From contig NZ_CP123229.1 of assembly GCF_029855125.1 (NCBI RefSeq), forward strand, positions 248,001-312,000: a stretch of DNA of 64,000 nucleotides, read 5' to 3'. A program made the translations under genes and the position numbers. Shown here one piece after another: positions 48,938 through 57,542 of the stretch (the first letter of the stretch is position 1; each line of letters opens with the position of its first letter). Source of the DNA: Methylocapsa sp. D3K7. Lineage in GTDB: Bacteria > Pseudomonadota > Alphaproteobacteria > Rhizobiales > Beijerinckiaceae. The notes under the pieces were generated by a model. It had not been told where the DNA came from. It saw only the letters and a list, made by a program, of their open reading frames with translations, and made no database searches.

Positions 48938-49268
48938 GGCAATCTCCGCTGCGCGAAGCCCCTTCGTGCCAGCAGCCGTCTTGAACAGCTGCCGTGTTCT
49001 AATAGCGTCTGCGCCATGTCATAGGGCAGCCAAACCGTAAAATTGGAACTGGACATCAGGCCGCTGACCGATTGCCATTGCGGTTTACGATTTGCGCAAA
49101 CATTTCAGAGACGCTCACTCACTTTTATGTAAGTGCGAATTGCGCTGGTGGTAGAGCCTCTAAAAAGATTTGCCGGGCATTTCTCGCGCGAAACCCCAAT
49201 GAATGGCGAGCCAAAAGCATAGAAAACCCCGCAATGGGCGGGGTTTTCGAGCGCAAAATGAGAATGAT
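48938..49268. other. Intergenic stretch upstream of clpB
   Basis: Contains the clpB promoter region on its left part and a strong hairpin at 49223-49247 that would end transcription of the small gene at 49269. No other gene is supported. Confidence 0.45.
49223..49247 (-). terminator. Rho-independent terminator
   Basis: AAAACCCCGC-AATGG-GCGGGGTTTT is a perfect 10-bp stem with a five-base loop and T-rich end on both strands, so it may work in either direction. It lies 22 bases after the stop of the small protein at 49269 on the minus strand. Confidence 0.8.
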
Positions 49269-49481
49269 CTACCAGTGGCAAAAGCGGCGAGGGCCCCAAG
49301 GGGTTGGCCGGAAAAAACAGCGTCGCCACGCGCCCCAGTTGCGGCGGCAGCCGCCCCACGGCCCGCGATGCCACCCGAGCCCGCACCCGCCCGCCACTTG
49401 CGTAATGAACGATTGTTGCGGTGTCGGCGGGAAAAGTGATGCCGGAACGGCCCCGGCATCGAAGGAAACGAGAGCAACCAT
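49269..49481 (-). CDS. Small secreted-type protein with GCG-CRxN motif
   Basis: A 70-residue peptide whose second half (GCGLGWHRGPWGGCRRNWGA) matches the GCG_CRPN motif family of small Cys/Gly/Trp-rich exported proteins in alphaproteobacteria. The first ATG at 49481 leaves a short start (MVALVSFDAGAVPA). Upstream in the same frame the codons read FLKTSTIAASC, a better signal-peptide beginning, but no start codon precedes the TGA. The true start may be non-canonical or a small frame error may exist. A terminator follows. Function is unknown. Confidence 0.55.
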   Translation of the reverse strand: MVALVSFDAGAVPASLFPPTPQQSFITQVAGGCGLGWHRGPWGGCRRNWGAWRRCFFRPTPWGPRRFCHW

Positions 49482-49613
49482 ACAGCTGGCCGCGATGGTG
49501 GATGTTTTTAAAAACGTGAAAAATCACCTCAATGACACCGCACCGCAGGCGAATGTCATTCGCCCGCCCACGCAAATCAAGGCTGTGAATCGGCTACGCC
49601 GGCAGTTTGCGGC

Positions 49614-50570
49614 TCAGTCCTGTACCGGCTCATTGGCAGATCGCTCCGCCCCGCCCTGCTGCTCATCGAGTCCCATTTCAGCCTTGCCGCGGCGCCTGCG
49701 GCGGGGACGCGGATGAAAGCCATTCGCCACGCCCTCCTCTTCCGGCGCCCCGCTGACCAAGGGAGCAAGCGAATCAATGACGGGGACGATATCATGCGAT
49801 TCGGCTGGCACGCGGACCGGTGCCGTGATGAACGCCGGGAGACCGTTGCTTTCGATGCCGGGTTCCGCAATCCGCGGTTCGTCCCGTGGATCAACCCGGA
49901 TTGAACTTTCATTGCGGTACTCGCGAGGCCCCCGCCCACGGTTGCCGCGATTTTCGTAATCACGGCCGCGGCCATTGCGATCCTGATAGGGCCGCTGTTC
50001 CGGGTAGGGCTGGTGTTCGCGCTCCCGGTAGTTTCGATCCTGAAACTGCCGCTCCGGCCGCGGACCGCGCTCCGGCCGCCCGGCCTGCCTGTCGCCTCCC
50101 TGTCTGTCGCCATTCTCGTGGTAGGGCCGGTCAGCACCCGGTTGCGGAGAACTGGGTTGCGGTTGTGCCGCAACATTCGGCGGCGAAAGTGGCGGAAAAA
50201 GCCGCTCCGGCGGGGACGCGAACCGGTCGGGAATGCCGCTGAAATCACTGTCATCGTCGGTGTCTTCCACGAGGTCTTCCCCGGGAAGACGCGGATAGAG
50301 GCCGGAGGCTTGTTGCTGGGCCTGCTGCGCCGCCGCGATCAAGCGGAAATAATGTTCGGCATGCTGAAGATAACTCTCCGCCATGACCGGGTCGCCAGAG
50401 GCTTGCGCATCGCGCGCCAACTGAAGATATTTTTCACTGACGTGGTGGGCGGTTCCCCGGATTTTAACATCGGGTCCGCTCGATTCATAAGACCTCGTGA
50501 GAGGGTTTGGTCCCTTACGGTTGTTGTTCGGGCGGCCACGCATACGTTTGTTATTCTGTGCTGGTCTCAT
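49614..50570 (-). CDS. DUF4167 protein
   Basis: A 318-residue protein. The N-terminal 90 residues (RKGPNPLTRSYESSGPDVKI, HHVSEKYLQLARDAQASGD) are the DUF4167 domain common in alphaproteobacteria and often found near prmC. The remainder is a disordered Arg/Pro/Asp-rich tail (RPERGPRPERQFQDRNYRER), suggesting RNA binding, though no function is established. Confidence 0.82.
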   Translation of the reverse strand: MRPAQNNKRMRGRPNNNRKGPNPLTRSYESSGPDVKIRGTAHHVSEKYLQLARDAQASGDPVMAESYLQHAEHYFRLIAAAQQAQQQASGLYPRLPGEDLVEDTDDDSDFSGIPDRFASPPERLFPPLSPPNVAAQPQPSSPQPGADRPYHENGDRQGGDRQAGRPERGPRPERQFQDRNYREREHQPYPEQRPYQDRNGRGRDYENRGNRGRGPREYRNESSIRVDPRDEPRIAEPGIESNGLPAFITAPVRVPAESHDIVPVIDSLAPLVSGAPEEEGVANGFHPRPRRRRRGKAEMGLDEQQGGAERSANEPVQD

Positions 50571-51034
50571 CGATGATCCTTGAGGTGCATCGTTTTCGCG
50601 AAAGGTAAAACCCTCATCGCAAGATTTGGCGCATCGCCGCGCGGGCGTGCGTTCACCATCCTTGTCGAACCCCTTTGTCTAAATATACGAAGGCGCGAGC
50701 GGATATTTTGGCTCTCCAGCCGGTGACGAAGGTGCACACGGAACCGCCGCGGCAACCGATCCTCGACCCTTGATCGTTAGAGTCTCAGAGTCTGGGGATA
50801 GTAAACCCAGCCGAGCCGGGTTTCGCTGCACACTCCGAACCGGAGATCATCTGCCGCTCGCGCCCTCGATGATACTTGCGGACTTTGCGCGGCCGCGAAT
50901 CTCAACGCTCCTCGGAAACTGTGCCTCATTAGCGAAAAACATTCCTTGGCGTGGGAACCTAGTCGTTTTCCTATCAAACGCCAAGACCTTTTCAGCAAAA
51001 TATATCTCCTATTCTCGGAAGCGTGGCCAATTTG
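50571..51034. other. Intergenic stretch between DUF4167 and prmC
   Basis: About 460 bases with no supported gene. It should contain the promoter of the DUF4167 gene. I see no strong terminator hairpin after prmC and no repeat. Confidence 0.4.
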
Positions 51035-51943
51035 TCACGTCGGCAGGGCGGAACCGCTCCCCGCCAAAATCACTCTTTTATGACCATAAAGATCAAATTT
51101 CACTTCAACCAAACCATCAAAATGTTGCCGGACCAAGGTGACGACGGAACGATGTTGCCCCGCCCCGAGTTCCATCGCGATCAGGCCGCCAGGCGCCAAC
51201 AGACCAGGCAAGGCTGGAATGATTTCGCGATAGGCCGCCAAGCCATCTTCGCCTCCATCCAGGGCCAAACGCGGGTCATGATCGCGAACCTCCGGCGCCA
51301 AGCCAGCGATCGCGCCGCTCGCGACATAGGGAGGATTGGAAACAACAATATCGAAACATCCGCCGATCGCCTTGGCCCAGTCTCCGCAAACTATGTGCCC
51401 GCGCGCCGCCAGCCCCAAGCCGGTGAGATTGTCACGCGCGATGGCGCAGGCGGCGGCCGATCTATCGACACCAATGCCGGAGGATTCGGGCAAGCTTTGC
51501 AGCAGCGAGCAAAGGATTGCCCCGGACCCGGTCCCAAGATCGAGAATCCGCAGTGTTGTGCGGGAGAATCGCGCCATACAGCCGAGTACGGCCTCGATCA
51601 AGGTTTCGGTTTCGGGCCTTGGATCAAGCACTTCCCGTGTGATCTTAAACCTTGCTTGCCAAAACTCCCGGTGACCAATGATGCGGGATACTGGCTCACG
51701 CCGCAGCCGCCGCGCCGCGAAGGCCGCAAGCTGCCCGGCGCCGTCTCCTAGGGGGAAATCGGGGTCCCGGATAAGACTCGCATGATCGATACCGAGCGCC
51801 GAGCAGAGCAGCACGCGGCCATCGGTCTCCGGCGACTCCACTCCCTGTTCCCGCAGCGTGCGGACGAGTTCGCCAAGTGCCCGTCCGCGCGGCTGTTCCG
51901 GGCGGAAATCAAGCGGCCGCGTTGCTGCGATACCACCGCTCAC
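51035..51943 (-). CDS. prmC: Release factor glutamine methyltransferase PrmC
   Basis: About 302 residues from GTG 51943, whose GTGA overlaps the htpG stop at 51940. Upstream extension would lie wholly within htpG. The SAM-binding motif LRILDLGTGSGAIL and the catalytic VSNPPYVASG are present, with the PRPETETLIEAVL segment typical of PrmC. It methylates the GGQ glutamine of release factors. The overlap implies coupled translation with htpG. Confidence 0.93.
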   Translation of the reverse strand: MSGGIAATRPLDFRPEQPRGRALGELVRTLREQGVESPETDGRVLLCSALGIDHASLIRDPDFPLGDGAGQLAAFAARRLRREPVSRIIGHREFWQARFKITREVLDPRPETETLIEAVLGCMARFSRTTLRILDLGTGSGAILCSLLQSLPESSGIGVDRSAAACAIARDNLTGLGLAARGHIVCGDWAKAIGGCFDIVVSNPPYVASGAIAGLAPEVRDHDPRLALDGGEDGLAAYREIIPALPGLLAPGGLIAMELGAGQHRSVVTLVRQHFDGLVEVKFDLYGHKRVILAGSGSALPT

Positions 51944-53865
51944 AGCGCGGTTGGACCGACGGCGCCGAGGAGCACCCTTGTCAGGCGGGCGGCGAAGGCC
52001 TCCGCCGGTCGTTCTCCTTCCATCACCCGGGCCTCGTCGAAAAGGAGCCAAATAATGTCTTCAAATTTTTCCTTATCAGGAGCATCGATTTGCGAGGCCA
52101 GTGCGCGGATCAATGGATGGGTGGGATTGATTTCGAGGACCGGCTTTGTTGCCGCTCCCAGCCTCCCGCTCGCCGCCAGCATCCGTTCAAGTCTGCGGTC
52201 GGGCCCGCGCTCGGACGCGACGAGACAGGCAGGGCTCGACGACAGCCGGTCGGAGGCACGAACATCCTCGACCGATTCGCCCAAGACTTGTTTCATAAGC
52301 GCGTAAAGCGTGGCAAGACTTGCCGCGGGCGGCTCGTCCGCGCCTGCCTCTTCCCCGGCATTTTCCTCCTTGACCGGAAAGGATTTTATGTCGGTGGCGC
52401 CCTGGGTCACGGATTTAAACGGCTTTCCGTCGAAACCCACCGCCGTCGTGGTCCAGAACGCATCCACATGATCCGGCAAAAGCAAGACCTCGATTCCCCT
52501 TGCGCTGAACCCTTCGAGCTGGGGGCTGGCGGCAAGCCGGGCGAGGTCCTCGCCAAGGAGATAATAGATCGCCGTTTGATTGGGCTGCAGACCGGCGATG
52601 TACTCCTTGAGGGTGCGGCCGCCTTCCGGCGAAGTCGAGGTGGCAAAGCGCGCCAAATCGAACAAAGCGTCTCGGCGCTCGGGATCCTCATAAAGACCTT
52701 CTTTAAGAACCGCCCCGAAGTGTTCCCAAACTTTTGCAAATTTCTCTTTATCATTTTCAGAAAGCTTCACCAGTTCCTGAAGGACACGGTTCGTCACGGC
52801 CTTTTTGATGGCTGCGAACACCGGGCTTTCCTGGATCATTTCCCGGGACACATTCAAAGGAAGATCGGCCGAATCGACGACAAGTCGGATAAACCGCAGC
52901 CATCGGGGAAGAACTTCCGCGGAGTCGGTGATCAGCACGTGGCGGACGTAAAGCTTGGCGCGTCCGGCGCGTGAGGGATCGGAGAGGTCGAACGGCGGCG
53001 AACCCGGCACAAAGGCTAAAACGGTATATTCCTGGCGTCCTTCCACATGCCAGTGCAAAGTTAATGCTGGCTCATCAAACATCATCCCAAGTGTTTGATA
53101 AAATTCATTATAATCCTGTTCAGATATGGAAGCTTTCGGTTTGGTCCAGAGCGCTGCCCCCTCAGAAATCCGGCGCGGCTCGTCGCCCGGTTTCTCGACA
53201 AGCTCGATGGGCACCGTGAGGGCGCTCGAATGTTCGCGGACGACCCGCTCGATTCGTCCGGCTTCCAAATAGTCCTTGGAGGCCTCGTTGAGATGCAGAA
53301 CGACCCGTGTCCCGCGGACTGGAGCCTCGTCTTGGGCGGCGGGCACGATCGAGAACGTGCCCTTCCCATCCGAACTCCAATGGAAGGCTTCGTCCGACCC
53401 CGCGCGGCGGGAGAACACATCGACGCGATCGGCCACCATGAAGGCCGAGTAGAAGCCGATCCCGAATTGACCGATGAGGTCAAGCTTTTCCCGCGCCTCC
53501 GCCCCGTTTCCGGCCCCCGACCCGATCTGGTCGAGAAAAGCCTTTGTGCCGGACCGTGCGATCGTGCCGAGATGCGTGTTGAGATCGTCGTGCGACATCC
53601 CGATGCCATTGTCCTCGATCGCGAGGCTTTGGGCATCCTTGTCGATGGAAATCCGAATGACGAAGGGGTCCGGTGCGAGGGCCGGATCTTTCAGCGCCTC
53701 ATAGCGCAACTTCTCGCAAGCGTCGGCGGCGTTGGACAGAAGTTCGCGCAGAAAAACGTCGCGGTCGGAATAGACCGAATGCACCATGAGATGCAGCAAT
53801 TTGGCGACATCCGCCTGAAATGCTTGCGGCTGAGAAGCTTGACTGTGATCCCCTACCCCCGACAT
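51940..53865 (-). CDS. htpG: Hsp90 chaperone HtpG
   Basis: About 641 residues from ATG 53865, seven bases after GGAGG; an open frame reaches 54039 but lacks family similarity. The N-terminal ATPase is intact: FLRELLSNAADACEKLRYEA, the IEDNGIGMS lid segment and GQFGIGFYSAFMVA. Middle and C-terminal dimerisation domains follow at normal length. A possible RpoH promoter lies upstream. Confidence 0.95.
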   Translation of the reverse strand: MSGVGDHSQASQPQAFQADVAKLLHLMVHSVYSDRDVFLRELLSNAADACEKLRYEALKDPALAPDPFVIRISIDKDAQSLAIEDNGIGMSHDDLNTHLGTIARSGTKAFLDQIGSGAGNGAEAREKLDLIGQFGIGFYSAFMVADRVDVFSRRAGSDEAFHWSSDGKGTFSIVPAAQDEAPVRGTRVVLHLNEASKDYLEAGRIERVVREHSSALTVPIELVEKPGDEPRRISEGAALWTKPKASISEQDYNEFYQTLGMMFDEPALTLHWHVEGRQEYTVLAFVPGSPPFDLSDPSRAGRAKLYVRHVLITDSAEVLPRWLRFIRLVVDSADLPLNVSREMIQESPVFAAIKKAVTNRVLQELVKLSENDKEKFAKVWEHFGAVLKEGLYEDPERRDALFDLARFATSTSPEGGRTLKEYIAGLQPNQTAIYYLLGEDLARLAASPQLEGFSARGIEVLLLPDHVDAFWTTTAVGFDGKPFKSVTQGATDIKSFPVKEENAGEEAGADEPPAASLATLYALMKQVLGESVEDVRASDRLSSSPACLVASERGPDRRLERMLAASGRLGAATKPVLEINPTHPLIRALASQIDAPDKEKFEDIIWLLFDEARVMEGERPAEAFAARLTRVLLGAVGPTAL

Positions 53866-53954
53866 ACCCGCGCCTCCTTCCGTTGTCCCAACTGCGTCGC
53901 GAATTTCGCGGTGTTGCTGTTTATCCTGAGCGCCACCAGCCGTTCGCGGCACGG

Positions 53955-53983
53955 ATATTGCCGTTGCGTCCGCCGGATGCAAG
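53955..53983 (-). promoter_or_regulatory. Possible RpoH heat-shock promoter of htpG
   Basis: On the minus strand CTTGCA (53983-53978) and CAATAT (53960-53955) are 17 bases apart. This resembles the alphaproteobacterial sigma-32 pattern CTTG-N17/18-CYTAT, with a weak -10. It lies 90 bases before the htpG start. Short motif, so support is modest. Confidence 0.35.
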
Positions 53984-54133
53984 GGCCTCAAAGCGAGTTC
54001 TTCACTTTTCAGACGTCGCAATCGCAAAAATCCGACCAATCTGCCTCCGCGCCTGTCGCAAATCTGTCAAAAGAATGCTTGCTCTCCTGTGAGCTTCAAG
54101 CGACGATGGCGTTCGGGATAAAAAAAATCATAC

Positions 54134-54538
54134 ATGAGCGACACGGATCCGACCGAAGATCATCGCGCCACGCACGCGGCCTGGACCAGCAAGTGTGCGC
54201 GTGCGTCCTTGACGGCAGGCAGCGCCACGGCCTCCGTGGCGGTTGTGTCCTTCGACCGCAACGAGCTGCGGATAATTCTCGATCTCTATGGCCGCAAGGT
54301 CGCCAGCGGCGAATGGCGCGACTACGCGATCGATTTTTGCATCGATCGCGCAGTTTTTTCGGTTTATCGCCAGGCGGCCGAATATGCGCTTTACCGAATC
54401 GAGAAAAATCCAAAACTCGCGCGCAAGCAGGGACTTTATTCGGTCATCACGGCGACCGGCCTCATTTTGAAGCATGGACCGGATCTCGCCCGCGTCGTGG
54501 CGGTGCTGGACAAGAGACTCAAGCTTATTCCCGGGTGA
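54134..54538 (+). CDS. DUF2794 protein
   Basis: A 134-residue protein with the DUF2794 signature VSFDRNELRIILDLYGRKVASGEWRDYAIDF (quoted in part: FDRNELRIILDLYGRKV, GEWRDYAIDF). The family is small, alphaproteobacterial and without known function. It is divergent from htpG. The frame is complete. Confidence 0.85.
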   Translation: MSDTDPTEDHRATHAAWTSKCARASLTAGSATASVAVVSFDRNELRIILDLYGRKVASGEWRDYAIDFCIDRAVFSVYRQAAEYALYRIEKNPKLARKQGLYSVITATGLILKHGPDLARVVAVLDKRLKLIPG

Positions 54539-54704
54539 TTTCAACCCGCACGCTCAAGAGATATAATTCCGCATTGCTGATAGTCTTCACCAAGCCAAAC
54601 TGAAATGCTCCGGCTTTTTTCACTTGAGATCGCTTTCGCCCATCTGAGAGGCGGGGTCAAACGAGACTGCGGCTGCGAGCGGGTTGCAGCCGCGGGAACC
54701 AGGC

Positions 54705-55292
54705 TCACGGGCAGGTGCTGTTACAGACACGGCTCCCGATGGTAGAACACTGGCTGTCCAGAGCCGTCAATTCTGCCGCGCTCAAGGTAGAAGGAACAAA
54801 CGACGTCTTGTCGAAAGCGAGAACTGAGCTCAAGGGCGGTGTCGTCCGCCACGCCAACATCCCGGTCACGAGGACATTCGCGCCCGTGCCAACGGTTCCT
54901 GCGTTGCAAATCCCGCCAGTACCGGTGCTCGCCATCAGCTTGACGACGGCCGTGTGGGGCACCGATGATTGAGAAATGAGAAGTTCCTTCCCAACCGAGA
55001 ACTGACGAAGGCCATTTGGTTGCACTCGGCAAGTGCAGCAGGCGGTAACGGCGGTGCCAGGTGCTGGCATCGCGTAGGCATTGACGCAGATCGCGCCATT
55101 CTGCGCCGGGAAAGCGACGGTTGAACTGGCGCCCGAGTTGGTGAGAACGACCGAGGTATCGATCTTGGCCAGGTCGTCGGTGACCACGCCGACCTGATAT
55201 GGTGTGTCGGTGGCCTGAGCCGAAGCGTCCTTAATGGGAAGAAGAACAAGTGCCAAAAGCGTGAAAATTGTGAAACGTGTGATAATGTTCAT
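54705..55292 (-). CDS. Secreted Cys-containing protein, paralogue 1
   Basis: A 195-residue exported protein with a clear signal peptide (FTIFTLLALVLLPIKDASAQ). Conserved features shared with its neighbour are DTPYQVGVV, LTNSGASSTVAFPAQNGAICVN, the CCTCRVQPN cluster, FSVGKELLIS, GANVLVTGMLAW and the ending CNSTCP. Eight or so cysteines suggest disulfide bonds outside the cytoplasm. I do not recognise the family. The gene lies 54 bases downstream of its paralogue, on the same strand. Confidence 0.75.
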   Translation of the reverse strand: MNIITRFTIFTLLALVLLPIKDASAQATDTPYQVGVVTDDLAKIDTSVVLTNSGASSTVAFPAQNGAICVNAYAMPAPGTAVTACCTCRVQPNGLRQFSVGKELLISQSSVPHTAVVKLMASTGTGGICNAGTVGTGANVLVTGMLAWRTTPPLSSVLAFDKTSFVPSTLSAAELTALDSQCSTIGSRVCNSTCP

Positions 55293-55346
55293 TTTGCCAC
55301 CCCGAAATTGACGATAATCAGCGCAAGTCGAGCGGTTTGACGATCT

Positions 55347-55931
55347 TCAAGGGCCGCTGCAGGTGCTGTTGCAAGCGCGGTTGGGAAGGACGGCGCACTG
55401 CGACGTCACACTGACCAATTCCGCGGCGCTCAACGTGGCAGGATTAAGCGAGGTCTTGCCGACCGCCGCCACTGAACTCGACGTGGCGGGCACGAGCCAA
55501 GACAGCATCCCGGTGACGAGGACATTCGCGCCAGTCCCGGCCGTCGAGGCATTGCAGGCGCCAGCAGTCCCGGTAGAGGCCAACAGCTTGATCACGCTTG
55601 TCCGCGCCTTCGGTAGAACCGAAACGAGAACCTCCTTCCCAACCGAAAACGCGCGAAGGGCGTTGGCCTGCACCCGGCAGGTGCAGCAGGCCACGATGCT
55701 GCTTAGCGGCGCCGAGGTCGCGTAGACATTCACGCATATAGCGCCATTCTGTGGACTAGCTATCGTTGAGCTCGCGCCCGAATTGCTCACCGCGACGGTG
55801 GTATCGATCTTGGTGAGATCTTCGTTCACGACGCCGATTTGCCACGGCGTGTCCGCAGCCTGAGCTGAAGCGTTTTTAATGGGAAGAAGAACGAGTGCAA
55901 AAAGCACGAAAGTTGTAAAGCGGATAACCAT
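55347..55931 (-). CDS. Secreted Cys-containing protein, paralogue 2
   Basis: A 194-residue exported protein, about 60% like its neighbour by eye, with signal peptide (FALVLLPIKNASAQ), SNSGASSTIASPQNGAICVN, CCTCRVQAN, FSVGKEVLVS, GANVLVTGMLSW and the ending CNSTCSGP. The pair arose by tandem duplication. A double ATTATCGATAAT palindrome lies 42-75 bases upstream and probably controls both. Function unknown; an envelope or appendage-like role is speculation. Confidence 0.75.
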   Translation of the reverse strand: MVIRFTTFVLFALVLLPIKNASAQAADTPWQIGVVNEDLTKIDTTVAVSNSGASSTIASPQNGAICVNVYATSAPLSSIVACCTCRVQANALRAFSVGKEVLVSVLPKARTSVIKLLASTGTAGACNASTAGTGANVLVTGMLSWLVPATSSSVAAVGKTSLNPATLSAAELVSVTSQCAVLPNRACNSTCSGP

Positions 55932-56342
55932 TTAGCAACCCCCCTAAAATTGTTGGATATTTTAGATGGCGCATTATCGATAATCAGAGGATGTATTATC
56001 GATAATCTCTGTCAATCAACCTGTTGCTTGGGTGTCCATTCTCAGCAAGCACGTCGTCGAACCCGTGATAGCTAAGAGCCCCTGCATCCGGGGTGACGAA
56101 CAAATCAGGAAACTAGATCAATAAGCGACAATGGAGCCTCAAGACCCCTCAATTTCCCCTTGGGTCATCATGATGGAGGCATCAATGTGATAAAGGATTT
56201 GTCGGACTAATTGTTGAATCGCACTTTTGGTTCCACAAATTCATCTGTTATCCGGCGAATGTTTTAACTCATGAATTCATACCGCGTGCTGCGGTGCCGA
56301 AATATTTTTGCCAAGATCGTCAATCGGGCGAAACTTATGGCT
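55932..56342. other. Intergenic stretch with palindromic operator pair
   Basis: No gene is supported. The left part carries the ATTATCGATAAT pair. The right part (from about 56266) is similar to sequence just downstream of pheS (57415 onward) and begins the degenerate duplicate described below. Confidence 0.5.
55973..56006. promoter_or_regulatory. Twin ATTATCGATAAT palindromes, candidate operator
   Basis: ATTATCGATAAT is a perfect 12-bp palindrome at 55973-55984 and again at 55995-56006. Centres are 22 bases apart, about two helical turns, so two dimers could bind on the same face. It lies upstream of the secreted paralogues. The cognate regulator is not in the window as far as I can tell. 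Confidence 0.6.
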
Positions 56343-56545
56343 TTTGCATCACCCGCTCAGCCCGCCGGCAGCCAGCGGACGCCGGCCGTCCAAAAGCGCC
56401 CGCAGCAACCCACAATTTCGAGCCTGTTGTCCCCCTCGCCAAAGGGAACCTCGCCGCCCTTGCGCGAGCAAAGAATATCGACATCCATCGACAGTTCGGT
56501 GAATGGAAAATAACTTGACCGGAAGCGCATCTTGACGGAGGCGCG
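56343..56545 (-). pseudogene. Degenerate duplicate of the pheS 3' end
   Basis: This segment aligns by eye with pheS and its downstream flank: CATCACCCGCTCAG, AGCCAGCGGACG, ATTTCGAGCC, CCCCCTCGCC and CGGAAGCGCATCTTGACG occur in the same order in both. At least two internal blocks of pheS are missing and many point changes have accumulated. The flank to 56266 is also duplicated, but without the 44-bp palindrome. It cannot encode a working subunit. Confidence 0.75.
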
Positions 56546-56714
56546 TGATCTCCACGACCGGGGAGGAGAAAGGCGACAGCTTGTGCTTATGGTGGCCAAT
56601 GACAAAAGTTGCGGCCATCCAGCCGCCGCCTATGGCCGCCACGAGGCCGCCGCCGATCATTGCAACAACGGCGCGCCTCTGTTCGTTCTTCAACCAATTC
56701 AGGATCTGAGACAT
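56349..56714 (-). CDS. Small membrane protein running into the pheS remnant
   Basis: From ATG 56714 the first 45 residues ([37 protein letters not shown]) form a small protein with one membrane helix. The rest of the 121-residue frame is the pheS remnant read out of frame, so the tail is not conserved material. It lies 57 bases after the Spy-like gene on the same strand. The real product may be the short N-terminal part fused by chance to debris. Confidence 0.4.
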   Translation of the reverse strand: MSQILNWLKNEQRRAVVAMIGGGLVAAIGGGWMAATFVIGHHKHKLSPFSSPVVEITRLRQDALPVKLFSIHRTVDGCRYSLLAQGRRGSLWRGGQQARNCGLLRALLDGRRPLAAGGLSG

Positions 56715-56771
56715 CAAACGCCTGCCGGTAACAGGGGTCTGACTTGGCCATGGTGACAACCCATCGAAATG

Positions 56772-57275
56772 CTAGCCGTGACGGAAGCCTTCGGATCCGT
56801 GATGCCAATGTTTTCCGGCGGCCATGCGAAGAAGGATCCGGAAGCGGCCTCTCTGTGCATCATCAAGGCTGTCGTAAAGTGGCTTTGCCGCATCGGCAAG
56901 TTTTTCCATTTCGGCAGAGCGCGTCGCCAGGCGTTTGGCACCTTGCTCAAGCCCTTCTATGACGCTCCGATGCTCCGAAAGCTCTCCTGTCTTTTGATGC
57001 CATTCCGCCATACGCGCGGCGCGCGCATTTGCTTGGTCGCGCAACGTCGCTTCGAGCACAGGCCAATTTTTTTCCTGCGCCGGCATCAATTTGAGGCCGG
57101 CTTTTAGCGCTGCTATGCGTGCATCGGTAAAAGCGGCGAAATCTTCTTGAGAAAATTTTGGATGGTGCCCTTCGGCATTTCCAAAGGTTTCAGAAGATGC
57201 GGCAAAGACGGTGGCCGGCAGGCTAGGCAAAACCAGAAGTGCAGCTGTAGCTGCTATCAGAATATGCTTTTTCAT
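56772..57275 (-). CDS. Spy/CpxP-like periplasmic protein
   Basis: About 167 residues from ATG 57275 with a signal peptide (ILIAATAALLVLPSLPATVFA) and a helical body. It has the LTxxQ-like motif in LKLMPAQEKNWP, found in Spy/CpxP family periplasmic chaperones and metal-stress proteins. His-rich ends (GHHPKF, KHWHHG) suggest metal contact. It sits between the pheS duplicate and pheS itself. Family call is moderate. Confidence 0.72.
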   Translation of the reverse strand: MKKHILIAATAALLVLPSLPATVFAASSETFGNAEGHHPKFSQEDFAAFTDARIAALKAGLKLMPAQEKNWPVLEATLRDQANARAARMAEWHQKTGELSEHRSVIEGLEQGAKRLATRSAEMEKLADAAKPLYDSLDDAQRGRFRILLRMAAGKHWHHGSEGFRHG

Positions 57276-57463
57276 GAGGGCCTCGAAATAGTAAGAGAGG
57301 CCCAGGAGTTTCGGCCAACAACACTGGAAAGCAACTAAACATTCTGTAATCAACGCAACGGTATTTCCCCGAACGGCCGATGAGGATTCTGCGCGCGATG
57401 GTTACGCAAAATCCTGATTTCATACCGTGCGCCGCCTCGCCGCAATATTTTTGCGCAGAGCGT

Positions 57464-57507
57464 CAATCGTACCAAAACGTTTCACGTGAAACGTTTTGGT
57501 ACGATTG
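57464..57507. repeat. 44-bp perfect palindrome with parS-like core
   Basis: The two 22-bp arms are exact reverse complements, centred between 57485 and 57486. The core GTTTCACGTGAAAC (57479-57492) equals the inner 14 bases of the chromosomal ParB-binding parS consensus TGTTTCACGTGAAACA. It is 36 bases past the pheS stop. There is no T-run, so it is not a usual terminator. The degenerate copy of this region at 56310-56340 lacks it. Confidence 0.75.
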
Positions 57508-57542
57508 TGGAGTAAAACCGGACAAAACTGATTGTTTTTGCA

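Noticed and set aside
49072..49716. 214-codon plus-strand frame and overlapping 156-codon minus-strand frame
   Set aside because: Low-complexity shadows of the small GCG-motif gene and the DUF4167 tail in GC-rich DNA; no recognisable similarity.
57464..57507. Palindrome as an ordinary rho-independent terminator of pheS
   Set aside because: No T-run follows on the pheS strand, the stem is AT-mixed and far longer than usual, and the core equals the parS centre.
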